Part shown: positions 1 to 7,225 of the stretch, piece by piece | Layout: each line of letters begins with the position of its first letter | How positions within the stretch are numbered: position 1 is the first letter of the stretch | Assembly: GCA_015486445.1 (NCBI GenBank) | Contig: WFRT01000159.1 | Span: forward strand, 1-9,926 | From: Pseudomonadota bacterium | Lineage (GTDB): Bacteria > Desulfobacterota > Anaeroferrophillalia > Anaeroferrophillales > Tharpellaceae | Direction of reading: 5' to 3' | Length of the DNA stretch: 9,926 bases | Position numbers and translations under genes: made by a program | Notes under the pieces: model-generated | What the model was told of the DNA's origin: nothing | The model's input: only the letters and a program-made list of their open reading frames with translations | The model's database searches: none

Positions 1-92
1 CCCTCCCCCTTCCTGAAAGAGGGGAGATAGAATTTAGCTGAATAGTTACAAATTTACGAACTATTCCTCTACCCCTCCTGAAGGGGGTGGGG
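1..92. repeat. Imperfect inverted repeat (palindromic intergenic element)
   Basis: Bases 1-12 can pair with 80-91 (11 of 12 pairs, one T/T mismatch at 4/88). An inner 8-bp perfect inverted repeat, GAATAGTT at 40-47 and AACTATTC at 59-66, has an 11-nt loop. Each arm can also fold by itself: CTCCCC 3-8 with GGGGAG 21-26, and CCCCT 72-76 with AGGGG 82-86. The two arms share a C-run, CCTGA, G-run theme, so they look like related copies in inverted orientation. No coding potential was seen. It may be a dispersed palindromic (REP- or MITE-like) repeat, or simply the 3' end of the upstream transcript. The left edge may lie outside the window. Confidence 0.5.
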
Positions 93-121
93 CGGCCGAG
101 CCGTCCCGCCCCCTTTTTTTT
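83..121 (+). terminator. Strong rho-independent terminator of the gene upstream of the window
   Basis: A 14-bp GC-rich stem pairs 83-96 with 100-113, with two G-U wobbles and a CGA loop at 97-99. It is followed directly by eight T residues (114-121). The T-run lies on the + strand side, so it ends transcription coming from the left, before the polA promoter. Its left arm also belongs to the larger inverted repeat at 1-92, so the two folds exclude each other. Confidence 0.88.
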
Positions 122-161
122 GTTTCGCTGTCGGCTGTTCGAAGCGCTCTGGGCTGCGGGT

Positions 162-203
162 ATCCGGTCTCCGCTTTATGGGTTTTTACCCCGGGGACCG
201 GAT
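162..203 (+). repeat. Long hairpin just upstream of the polA promoter
   Basis: ATCCGGTC at 162-169 is perfectly complementary to GACCGGAT at 196-203. The stem extends inward to 11 bp (162-172 with 193-203) with one U-G pair. Inside the loop GGGT 180-183 can pair with ACCC 188-191 around four T. It ends 8 nt before the -35 box at 212. The downstream tract is T-rich but interrupted, so this is a possible back-up terminator or insulator; a regulator site is also possible. The structure is plain to see; its role is inference. Confidence 0.5.
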
Positions 204-211
204 TAATTGTT

Positions 212-240
212 TTGACTTCATTGAGGGAGTTGTGTAGATT
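212..240 (+). promoter_or_regulatory. Sigma70-type promoter for polA
   Basis: The -35 box is TTGACT at 212-217 (5 of 6 to consensus) and the -10 box is TAGATT at 235-240 (4 of 6), with an optimal 17-bp spacer. Transcription would start at about 246-248, giving a leader of roughly 30 nt before the polA ATG at 279. AGGAA at 269-273 serves as ribosome binding site. Its position right after a strong terminator supports a new transcription unit starting here. Confidence 0.7.
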
Positions 241-278
241 TCAAGTTTGCCGCAAAGTTTTTCCCCACAGGAATTTTC

Positions 279-2954
279 ATGGAATCCGCTTCCCCCGACA
301 ACCTGCTCTGCCTGATCGATACCAGCGCCCTGGTCTACCGCGCCTTCCACGCCATCCGACCACTGTCGACCGCTTCCGGCCAGCCGACCAACGCCCTGTT
401 CGGCTTCTGCCAGATGCTGCTGAAGGTCCTGGCCGACTACCGGCCGACCCACGCCGCCGCCGCCCTCGATTTGCCGGAGAAAACCTGGCGGCATGAGCTT
501 TTCCCGGCCTACAAGGCCCAGCGCCCGCCGATGCCGCCGGAACTCGAAGCCCAGTTTCCCTATGTCGCCAGGCTGCTTGCCGCCTTCAACCTGCCGGCCG
601 TGGGGGTGCCCGGCTACGAGGCCGACGACATCATCGCGACCCTGACCCGGGAAGCTGTGCGGGCCGGGTTTAAGGTGATGATCGTTTCCGGAGACAAGGA
701 CCTGATGAGCCTGGTCGACGATCAAGTGGTGATGGTCGATACGATGAAGGACAAGGTTTACGACCGGGCTGCGGTGGCGGAAAAACACGGGGTTGCCGGG
801 GAGCGCCTGCTCGATTTGCTGGCCCTGGCCGGCGACAGTTCCGACAATATCCCCGGGGTGCCGGGGATCGGGCCCAAATCGGCACTGAAACTGCTTGAGG
901 AGTTCGGCGACCTCGACGCCATTCTCGAAAATGCCGAACAGATCGAGCGCCGAGGCTGGCGTGAGAAGCTGGTTCGCTGCCGCCGGGAGGCCCGGCTGTC
1001 GCGGCGCCTGGTTTCTCTTTGCGATGCGGTTAAGACCGGCTTCAAGCTCGACGATCTCAAGCGCCGGGACCCGGACCTCGAGGCCCTGCGGGAAATTTTT
1101 GCCGAACTCGAATTCCACGGGCTTTCCCGTCGCCTGAGTCCGCAGCGGACCGTCAGTCGCGAGGGTTACCGGTTGATCGATACTCCGGCGGCCCTGGAGC
1201 GGCTGCTGGGTGACCTGCAAGGCGTTGAAAAACTGGCGGTCGACACCGAAACCACCGGTCTTGACGCCATGCGGGTCGATCTGGTCGGGGTCTCCCTGGC
1301 CTGGAGCAAAACCGAGGCCGCCTATATTCCCATCGGCCACGCCGCCGACCGCCAGCCCCTGGACCCGGAGCGGGTCCGGGCCGCGCTGCGCCCCCTGCTG
1401 GGCTCACCGGCAATTGCCAAGTGGGGGCAGAACATCAAGTATGACGCCATCATTCTCGAACGCGCCGGGATCGGGCTGGCCGGGATCACCTTCGATACCA
1501 TGATCGCATCCTACCTGCTCGATCCCACCCGGCACCGTCACGGTCTTGACGCTTTGTCGATGGAGCACCTCGGCCATACCCCGATCAGTTACAAGGAGGT
1601 GACCGGCAGCGGCCGCAGCCAGGTGACGATGGACACCCTGGAACCGGAGAAGGTCTCCGCGTATGCCTGCGAAGATGCCCAGCTGGTTTTCCACCTGGTC
1701 GAACGTCTGGCGCCGAAGCTCAGGGAGGATGATCTCGAGGAGCTGTTTCAGCAAATCGAGATGCCGCTGGTCGAGGTTCTGCGGCGCATGGAGATGGTAG
1801 GAGTCTATCTCGACGTCGAACTGCTGCGTGAAACCGCGGCCGAATACGAAAAACGGCTTGCCGTGATGGCGGCCGAGATCTACGAACTGGCCGGGGAGGA
1901 ATTCAACATCAACTCCCCGAAACAGCTGGCCGAAATTCTTTTTGTCCGACTCGGTCTGCCGGTGACGAAAAGAACCAAGACCGGGCCTTCGACCGCCCTC
2001 GAGGTGCTCGAGAAACTGGCCGACCGCCATCCCCTGCCGGCCAAGATCCTCGAGTACCGCTCGCTGGCCAAGCTGGTTTCCACCTATCTCGAGGCCCTGC
2101 CGAAACTGGTGCACCCCGAAACCGGCCGGGTTCACACCTCCTACAACCAGGCGGTCACCGCCACCGGGAGGCTTTCCTCCTCCGACCCCAACCTGCAGAA
2201 CATCCCGATTCGGGGCCGGGACGGAGCCCTGATCCGCAGAGCCTTCATCGGCGAGGGCGACAACCTGATCCTGGCGGCTGACTACTCCCAGATCGAACTC
2301 CGCATCCTGGCCCATTTTTCCGGCGACCCGGCCCTGGTTGAGGCTTTCAAAAAGGGGGAGGACATCCATGCCCGGACCGCGGCCGGGATTTTCGGGGTGC
2401 TGCCGATGATGGTGACTCCGGAGATGCGGCGCCAAGCCAAGACCATCAATTTCGGCCTGATCTACGGAATGGGGGCCCAGAAGCTGGCCCGGGAACTCAA
2501 TATTGACAGGAAAACCGCAAAAGCCTATATAGAGGGCTATTTTGCCACCTATGCCGGGGTGCGGAAATATTTCGACGAGGTGGTGGCCGAGGCCGAGGCT
2601 AAGGGCTACGTGACCACCCTCTGCAGACGGCGTCGCTACCTGCCGGAAATCAACAGCAAGAACCGCAATCTCAAGGAGATGGCCCGGCGGACCGCGATCA
2701 ACACTCCGATCCAGGGGACCGCGGCCGATATCATCAAGCTGGCGATGGTGGTGATCGACCGGAAACTCCGGGAGTCCGGCTGGCACAGCCGGATGATCAT
2801 GCAGGTGCACGATGAACTGGTTTTCGAGGTCGCCCCGGGCGAGGTTGATGACCTGACCCTGCTGGTGCGCCGGGAAATGAGCGAGGTCTGCCCCTTGAGG
2901 GTGCCCCTGGTGGTCGATATCGGGGTCGGCAAAAACTGGCTCGAGGCCCACTAA
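279..2954 (+). CDS. polA: DNA polymerase I, full three-domain enzyme
   Basis: This is the repair and Okazaki-fragment-processing polymerase: it removes RNA primers with its 5' nuclease, fills gaps and proofreads. At 891 aa it is close to E. coli Pol I (928 aa). The 5' nuclease domain (about 1-290) has D14, the YEADD motif with D116/D117, SGDKD (D139, D141), and D186/D189 before the helix-hairpin-helix at about 191-207. The 3'-5' exonuclease (about 300-480) keeps all three motifs: D322-x-E324, N385-x3-D389 and Y462-x3-D466, so proofreading should be active, unlike in Taq or Bacillus Pol I. The polymerase domain (about 490-891) has motif A D668, the O-helix R717/K721/F725/Y729, and motif C H844-D845-E846. 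Phe at 725 is the dNTP-selective form, equivalent to E. coli F762. The ATG is preceded by AGGAA at 5-nt spacing, and the protein begins as family members do. folC follows after 83 nt. Confidence 0.98.
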   Translation: MESASPDNLLCLIDTSALVYRAFHAIRPLSTASGQPTNALFGFCQMLLKVLADYRPTHAAAALDLPEKTWRHELFPAYKAQRPPMPPELEAQFPYVARLLAAFNLPAVGVPGYEADDIIATLTREAVRAGFKVMIVSGDKDLMSLVDDQVVMVDTMKDKVYDRAAVAEKHGVAGERLLDLLALAGDSSDNIPGVPGIGPKSALKLLEEFGDLDAILENAEQIERRGWREKLVRCRREARLSRRLVSLCDAVKTGFKLDDLKRRDPDLEALREIFAELEFHGLSRRLSPQRTVSREGYRLIDTPAALERLLGDLQGVEKLAVDTETTGLDAMRVDLVGVSLAWSKTEAAYIPIGHAADRQPLDPERVRAALRPLLGSPAIAKWGQNIKYDAIILERAGIGLAGITFDTMIASYLLDPTRHRHGLDALSMEHLGHTPISYKEVTGSGRSQVTMDTLEPEKVSAYACEDAQLVFHLVERLAPKLREDDLEELFQQIEMPLVEVLRRMEMVGVYLDVELLRETAAEYEKRLAVMAAEIYELAGEEFNINSPKQLAEILFVRLGLPVTKRTKTGPSTALEVLEKLADRHPLPAKILEYRSLAKLVSTYLEALPKLVHPETGRVHTSYNQAVTATGRLSSSDPNLQNIPIRGRDGALIRRAFIGEGDNLILAADYSQIELRILAHFSGDPALVEAFKKGEDIHARTAAGIFGVLPMMVTPEMRRQAKTINFGLIYGMGAQKLARELNIDRKTAKAYIEGYFATYAGVRKYFDEVVAEAEAKGYVTTLCRRRRYLPEINSKNRNLKEMARRTAINTPIQGTAADIIKLAMVVIDRKLRESGWHSRMIMQVHDELVFEVAPGEVDDLTLLVRREMSEVCPLRVPLVVDIGVGKNWLEAH

Positions 2955-3037
2955 GAGGGAAAACGCCTAACCCGGGCCGGGAGAGTTGCGGATTTACCGG
3001 GGAAGCTGCCTTCTCCTTCAAACGGACGGCATTTTAT

Positions 3038-4330
3038 ATGGATGATTTTCAGAAGACCCTGGAGTACCTCTACGGGCTCGAGCATTTCGGCATCAGCTTA
3101 GGGCTTGAGAACATCGAGGAACTCTGCGCCGCCTGCGGCCAGCCCCAGGAGCGGCTCAAGGTTGTGCATGTCGCCGGCAGCAACGGCAAGGGCTCGACCA
3201 TCGCCTTTCTCAAGGCGCTGCTGCGGGAACACGGGCTTTCGGTCGGGGTCTACAGCTCTCCCCATTTGCGTCATTTCTCCGAGCGCATCGTTATCGACGA
3301 CCGCCCGATCACCGAGGCTGAGATCGTGGCCCTGACCCGGGAACTCAGGCCCTTTGCCGAGCGGATTCCCCGGATCGTTACGTTTTTCGATTTTACCACC
3401 TGCATGGCCCTGCTCCATTTCGCCCGCCAAAAGCCCGATGTCGTTCTCCTCGAGACCGGGCTCGGGGGGCGGCTCGATGCCACCAACGTCGTCGGCCGGC
3501 CGCTGTTGACGATGATTACCAACATCGCCCTGGAGCACGAGGAGTTTCTCGGTTCAACCCTGCTTTCGGTGGCGGCCGAAAAGGCCGGTATTCTCAAGCC
3601 CGGGGTGCCGCTGGTTTCCGGGGTCCGCAACCGCCGGGTACGGGAGTTTCTGGATGACCGGCAGCGGACCCTGGCCGCGGCCTGCGAGTTCCTGGGCCGG
3701 GATTTTCGCATCCGCCGCCGGCCGGACGGCGGTTTTTCCTATTACGGACCCAGTTCCAACTTGCGCGGCTTGCGGATCCCCCTGACCGGCGGCTACCAGC
3801 GGGACAATGCCGCCCTGGCCCTGAGAGCCCTGGAATACCTGGCTTTCGAGGAGCTCTTCGAGGTTGACCTCGACCGGGTCCGGCGGGGGTTTATGAGGGT
3901 CAACTGGCCCGGCCGTCTGCAGAAGGTGGCCGACCGTCCCGATATCTACCTGGACGGGGCCCACAACCCCCACGGGGTTCGGGCCCTCGAGCCGGAACTC
4001 CGGCGCTTGTCTGAAAACCGCCGCCTGATCCTGATCGTCGGGGTTATGAAGGACAAGCGGATCGACGAGATGGCTTCCCGTCTGCTGCCCCTGGCGGATG
4101 AGGTGATTGTCACCCGGGCGCCGCTGGACCGGGCCTGTTCCCCGGAATTTCTGGCCGCCAGGGCCCGGGCCTGGTGTCCCCGGGTAAGCGTGGCGGAAAG
4201 CGTGGCTCAGAGCCTGGCTAAAGCCCGGGAGCTGGCCCGACCCGAAGATCTTATCTTTCTGACCGGATCTCTCTACTGCGTGGGCGCGGCCTTCGAGGCC
4301 CTGGACCTGCCGGTTATGGAGCCTCGATGA
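3038..4330 (+). CDS. folC: Folylpolyglutamate synthase / dihydrofolate synthase
   Basis: This Mur-ligase-family enzyme uses ATP to add L-glutamate to folates, and in most bacteria it also makes dihydrofolate from dihydropteroate. It acts in the cytoplasm. At 430 aa it has the usual length. The P-loop is HVAGSNGKGST at 44-54. The substrate loop SSPHLRHFSERI lies at 73-84, and the family signature LETGLGGRLDATN at 138-150. NIALEHEEFLG follows at 162-172. The lysine normally carbamylated is K182, in EKAGILKPG. The C-terminal domain has the DGAHNPHG glutamate-binding motif at 306-313. The start codon has only a weak ribosome site (GGACGG at 3024-3029). The gene ends in an ATGA overlap with the next gene. 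In many proteobacteria folC follows accD; here polA is upstream. Whether it does both reactions cannot be decided from sequence. Confidence 0.96.
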   Translation: MDDFQKTLEYLYGLEHFGISLGLENIEELCAACGQPQERLKVVHVAGSNGKGSTIAFLKALLREHGLSVGVYSSPHLRHFSERIVIDDRPITEAEIVALTRELRPFAERIPRIVTFFDFTTCMALLHFARQKPDVVLLETGLGGRLDATNVVGRPLLTMITNIALEHEEFLGSTLLSVAAEKAGILKPGVPLVSGVRNRRVREFLDDRQRTLAAACEFLGRDFRIRRRPDGGFSYYGPSSNLRGLRIPLTGGYQRDNAALALRALEYLAFEELFEVDLDRVRRGFMRVNWPGRLQKVADRPDIYLDGAHNPHGVRALEPELRRLSENRRLILIVGVMKDKRIDEMASRLLPLADEVIVTRAPLDRACSPEFLAARARAWCPRVSVAESVAQSLAKARELARPEDLIFLTGSLYCVGAAFEALDLPVMEPR

Positions 4331-4926
4331 TTGTCGCCCTCTATGGCAGCCCCCGGCGGCGGGGCAATACCGCCCGGCTGCTTCAAGCCGCGGTCGAAGG
4401 CGCCCGGCAGGGCGGGGCCGAAGTCCGGGAAATTGTTTTGCGGGATCTGAAAATCAACCCCTGTCTCGAGATCTATGCCTGTCGCCGGGAGGGCATCTGC
4501 GTGCAGCGGGATGATTTCCGCCGGCTGGCCGACACCCTCCTCAAGGCGGATGCGACAATGCTGGCCTCGCCGATCTTCTTTTACACGGTCAGCGCCCAAG
4601 TCAAACTGATGATGGATCGCTGCCAGTCGCTCTGGGTGAAAAAATACTGGCTCGAGAAAAAGCCCCTGGGCCGGCTGGACAACGCCCGTCCGGGTCTTTT
4701 TCTGAGCGCCGGTGCCAGCCGGGGCCGGCAGTTGTTTGCCGGGGCGGAAATGAGTGTCCGCTATTTTTTCGATACCTTCGACACCCGTCTCTGGAAAACC
4801 CTGGCCTACCGGGGGCTCGACGAGGCTGACGATATCCTTCAACACCCCGAATACCTTGAGGAGGCCCGGACCGCCGGGCTGACCCTGGCCGGGATGATAA
4901 AGACCGGAGAACAATGCGAATCCTGA
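4327..4926 (+). CDS. Flavodoxin-fold FMN-dependent NAD(P)H oxidoreductase family protein
   Basis: The 199-aa protein belongs to the NADPH-dependent FMN reductase / iron-sulfur flavoprotein-like family. The FMN phosphate loop GSPRRRGNT is at 7-15, after a first beta strand. The region ASPIFFYTVSAQVKLMMDR (80-98) is the second flavin-contacting segment and dimer helix typical of the family. Between them lies a cysteine segment, C46-x5-C52-x5-C58, followed by DDF. Family members with an Fe-S cluster usually have a tighter C-x2-C-x2-C spacing here; the middle Cys is replaced by Ile49, so a classic 4Fe-4S site is doubtful. The start overlaps the folC stop as ATGA, with GGAG at 4318-4321 as ribosome site, and the end overlaps lptD by 13 bp. 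That suggests tight co-expression. The physiological substrate is unknown, and no link to folate or LPS transport can be read from the sequence. Confidence 0.85.
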   Translation: MIVALYGSPRRRGNTARLLQAAVEGARQGGAEVREIVLRDLKINPCLEIYACRREGICVQRDDFRRLADTLLKADATMLASPIFFYTVSAQVKLMMDRCQSLWVKKYWLEKKPLGRLDNARPGLFLSAGASRGRQLFAGAEMSVRYFFDTFDTRLWKTLAYRGLDEADDILQHPEYLEEARTAGLTLAGMIKTGEQCES

Positions 4927-7082
4927 AAAAAATCTGCCGGGCCGCGGAACTGGCGGTCGTTCTTTTTCTGCTGGCCTGGGCCGCGAGTCCGGGAGCGGCC
5001 GCGGTACCCGGGCTGCCCGGTGCCAATGCCCGGATCGGGGGCAAAACCGTCGAGATCGAGGCCCGCTATCTCTATTACGACAAGCGCACCTCCATTTATC
5101 ATGCCAAGGGGGACGTGGTTATCCGCCAGGGGACCATGGAGCTTAAAGCCGACCGGGCCGAGCTGAACCAGGTGGTCAACGAATTTGAGGCCTGGGGCGA
5201 TGTGCTTTTGCGGGACAAGAGCGACTATCTGGCCTGCCGCTATCTCAAGTTCAACTATGTCGACCAGGTCGGCACGATCCGAGACGGCCGCATCTTCATC
5301 CGGGAGAAAAACTATTATATCACCGGCAAGAACATCAAGAAGCTGGGGCCCGGTGAATACGATGTCGAAGATGCCAGCCTGACCACCTGTGACGCCGAAA
5401 CCGCGGCCTGGCTGATCCGCTGCAAGAAGGTCCATATCAAGGAGGGGGGCTACGGGGTGGTCGACGATGCCGTCTTCGCGGTCAAGGATATACCGGTCAT
5501 GTATCTGCCGAAGGGGGCCTTTCCGGTCAATACCCGGCGCCAGACTGGCTTCCTGCTGCCCGGTATCGGCTATTCCGACGACGAGGGGTTGATTACCAAA
5601 AACGCCTTCTTCTGGGCCATCAACCGCTCTTCAGACCTGACCCTCTATCCCCAGACCTACGCCAAGCGCGGCATCCGTTTTGGGGCCAAGTACCGTTATG
5701 TTCTCAATGAACAGGCCAAGGGCGACATCAGCGGCTCATTCATCAGCGACAAGCTGGTCGATGACCACCCCGAGGATTATCCCGATGCCGACAAATCGCG
5801 CTGGTCCTTCGGAGCCCACCACTTCCAGAACCTGAAAACCGGAACCGTGCTGAAAGCCGATGTCAACCTGGTCAGTGACAATGAATTCCTGGAGGATTTT
5901 CCCGATGCCTTCTCCGGTTCGTTTATCGATGAACTGGACAACATCGATGCCAAAAGCGATACCTACCTTCGTTCACTGGCCAACGCCACACACAACTGGG
6001 AGCGTTCCAACCTGACGGTCGACGCCCGCTACTACCAGTCCCTGATTGCCAAGAACGACGACGAGACCCTGGAACTTCTGCCCGAGGTCACCTTCGCCAT
6101 GCTCAACCGGCCCCTGGCCGGTAACTGGCTGCTGGGGCGCATGGACAATACCTATGACCATTTCTGGCGTCAGGAAGGGGAAAGGGGACACCGCTTCGAC
6201 CTGCACCCGGTGGTGACCATGCCGCTGCGTTTCGGGCCGCTTGAATTCGTGCCTTTCCTGGAACTGCGGGAGACCGCCTATATAACCGACAGCCCCGACG
6301 ACGAGGTTGACGGCAGCCATTCCCGGGAAACCATGCTGGCCGGGGTCAAGCTGAAAAGCGTGGCCGAGCGGGTCTATGTTTTTGACTGGTGGGGGATGGA
6401 CCGGGTCAAGCATACCATCGAACCCCATTTCACCTACCGGTACGCTCCCGATGTCAGCCAGGACGACACTCCCCGTTACGACTGGCTTGACTACCTGCCG
6501 GAAGAGAGCAATATCAACTACTACCTGATCAGCCGTCTGATCGGCCGCTATCCCCGCGCCGGCCGGGAAAACGAGTACGACTACCACGAGTGGCTGAAAG
6601 TTCAGATCGGCCAGTCCTACAACCTGATTGATGTCGCCGACGGCGAGCGTTTTACCCGCAACGACCACCATGCCTCCGATATCTACAGTCAGCTCGAGCT
6701 GACCAGCTATGGCGGCGGCCTCTATGCGAAGCTGGAAAACCGCTTCAACCCCTATCGCAACGGCAACGACCTGATGACCGCCTACCTGCGCGGCCGCGAC
6801 GGCCGGGGAGATTTCCTCTCACTCGAGTATCGCTATGACCGGGAGCAGCTCGAGGTCTTTACCGGCTCGACCTATTTCCCGCTCTGGAGCTGGCTCGACA
6901 TCTACAGCAGTGTGCGCTATTCCCTGGCCGACAGTGATTTCTGGGAGACAATGTACGGGTTCGTCTATCACCCCCAGTGCTGGTCCATCGATTTTTCGGT
7001 CGACAAGGAGTACCATCCCAACGATCTGACCTTTCGGGTGCTGCTCAGTCTCAACGGGCTCGGCAGTCTCGGCAACAAGTAG
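4914..7082 (+). CDS. lptD: LPS-assembly outer membrane protein LptD (OstA/Imp)
   Basis: LptD is the outer-membrane beta-barrel that, with the lipoprotein LptE, inserts lipopolysaccharide into the outer leaflet. This 722-aa copy (E. coli 784) starts with a signal peptide: basic MRILKK, a hydrophobic stretch to about 23, and a likely signal peptidase I cut after AAA at 28-30. An LptA-like jelly-roll domain spans about 40-170, with alternating strands such as YHAKGDVVIRQG (62-73). The barrel fills the rest and includes the typical TIEPHFTYRY (501-510) and a C-terminal tail with GLGSLG. Cysteines outside the signal are C108, C159, C170 and C689. C159 and C689 match in context the second and fourth cysteines of E. 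coli LptD; the first is missing and the C-terminal CC pair is reduced to QC. GGAG at 4906-4909 precedes the ATG, which lies inside the end of the flavoprotein gene. lptE is not in the window. Confidence 0.95.
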   Translation: MRILKKICRAAELAVVLFLLAWAASPGAAAVPGLPGANARIGGKTVEIEARYLYYDKRTSIYHAKGDVVIRQGTMELKADRAELNQVVNEFEAWGDVLLRDKSDYLACRYLKFNYVDQVGTIRDGRIFIREKNYYITGKNIKKLGPGEYDVEDASLTTCDAETAAWLIRCKKVHIKEGGYGVVDDAVFAVKDIPVMYLPKGAFPVNTRRQTGFLLPGIGYSDDEGLITKNAFFWAINRSSDLTLYPQTYAKRGIRFGAKYRYVLNEQAKGDISGSFISDKLVDDHPEDYPDADKSRWSFGAHHFQNLKTGTVLKADVNLVSDNEFLEDFPDAFSGSFIDELDNIDAKSDTYLRSLANATHNWERSNLTVDARYYQSLIAKNDDETLELLPEVTFAMLNRPLAGNWLLGRMDNTYDHFWRQEGERGHRFDLHPVVTMPLRFGPLEFVPFLELRETAYITDSPDDEVDGSHSRETMLAGVKLKSVAERVYVFDWWGMDRVKHTIEPHFTYRYAPDVSQDDTPRYDWLDYLPEESNINYYLISRLIGRYPRAGRENEYDYHEWLKVQIGQSYNLIDVADGERFTRNDHHASDIYSQLELTSYGGGLYAKLENRFNPYRNGNDLMTAYLRGRDGRGDFLSLEYRYDREQLEVFTGSTYFPLWSWLDIYSSVRYSLADSDFWETMYGFVYHPQCWSIDFSVDKEYHPNDLTFRVLLSLNGLGSLGNK

Positions 7083-7106
7083 AAGCGGCCGCTTGAGTCC
7101 GTACTC

Positions 7107-7127
7107 CGCCGGCCCCGGCGAAATTTT
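7107..7127 (+). terminator. Weak terminator-like hairpin after lptD
   Basis: CGCCGG at 7107-7112 is complementary to CCGGCG at 7115-7120. Realistically this forms a 5-bp GC stem with a 4-nt loop, followed by AAATTTT. The short stem and only four T make it a weak candidate, but it sits where one would expect the lptD transcript to end, just before a new promoter. The perfect palindrome AAGCGGCCGCTT at 7083-7094 lies between it and the lptD stop. Confidence 0.35.
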
Positions 7128-7153
7128 GCTTGACAGTGCCGAGGAGTTATAAT
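7126..7153 (+). promoter_or_regulatory. Candidate promoter for the carboxyltransferase-mutase operon
   Basis: A perfect -10 box TATAAT is at 7148-7153. A perfect TTGACA is at 7130-7135, but the spacer between them is only 12 bp, too short for sigma70. The better-spaced -35 is TTGCTT at 7126-7131 (3 of 6, 16-bp spacer). Transcription would start near 7160, leaving a leader of about 65 nt. The AT-rich gap stands out against the GC-rich genes around it. Confidence 0.5.
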
Positions 7154-7173
7154 AGTTGGATACAGTTTTCATG

Positions 7174-7186
7174 GTATGCAGTATAC
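7174..7186. promoter_or_regulatory. Possible operator: GTAT-N5-ATAC inverted repeat
   Basis: GTAT at 7174-7177 and ATAC at 7183-7186 flank 5 nt, and the perfect palindrome GTATAC is at 7181-7186. A related GGATAC is at 7158-7163. If transcription begins near 7160, these lie at the start site and in the early leader, where a repressor could block the polymerase. No known regulator motif is recognised, and such short repeats can arise by chance. Confidence 0.25.
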
Positions 7187-7211
7187 AAATCGTCTAAATG
7201 ATTGATTAATC

Positions 7212-7219
7212 AGGGGGGA
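7212..7219 (+). promoter_or_regulatory. Ribosome binding site that fixes the carboxyltransferase start
   Basis: AGGGGGGA lies 6 nt before the ATG at 7226. A longer reading frame from TTG at 7202 would place this purine run inside the coding region and has no ribosome site of its own, so 7226 is chosen as start. Confidence 0.75.
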
Positions 7220-7225
7220 TTTTCG

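Noticed and set aside
1404..2951. Long open frame (515 codons) on the minus strand opposite polA
   Set aside because: polA is beyond doubt on the other strand. GC-rich codon usage produces long stop-free antisense frames, and the translation is low-complexity and rich in Gly, His, Val and Gln, with no recognisable domain.
2955..3037. Possible terminator or promoter between polA and folC
   Set aside because: Short CCCGG/CCGGG complementarities exist, but there is no compact stem followed by a T-run and no convincing -35/-10 pair, so no site is called.
7202..7225. TTG start extending the carboxyltransferase by 8 residues
   Set aside because: The strong ribosome site at 7212-7219 would then be coding, and family members begin near the chosen Met.
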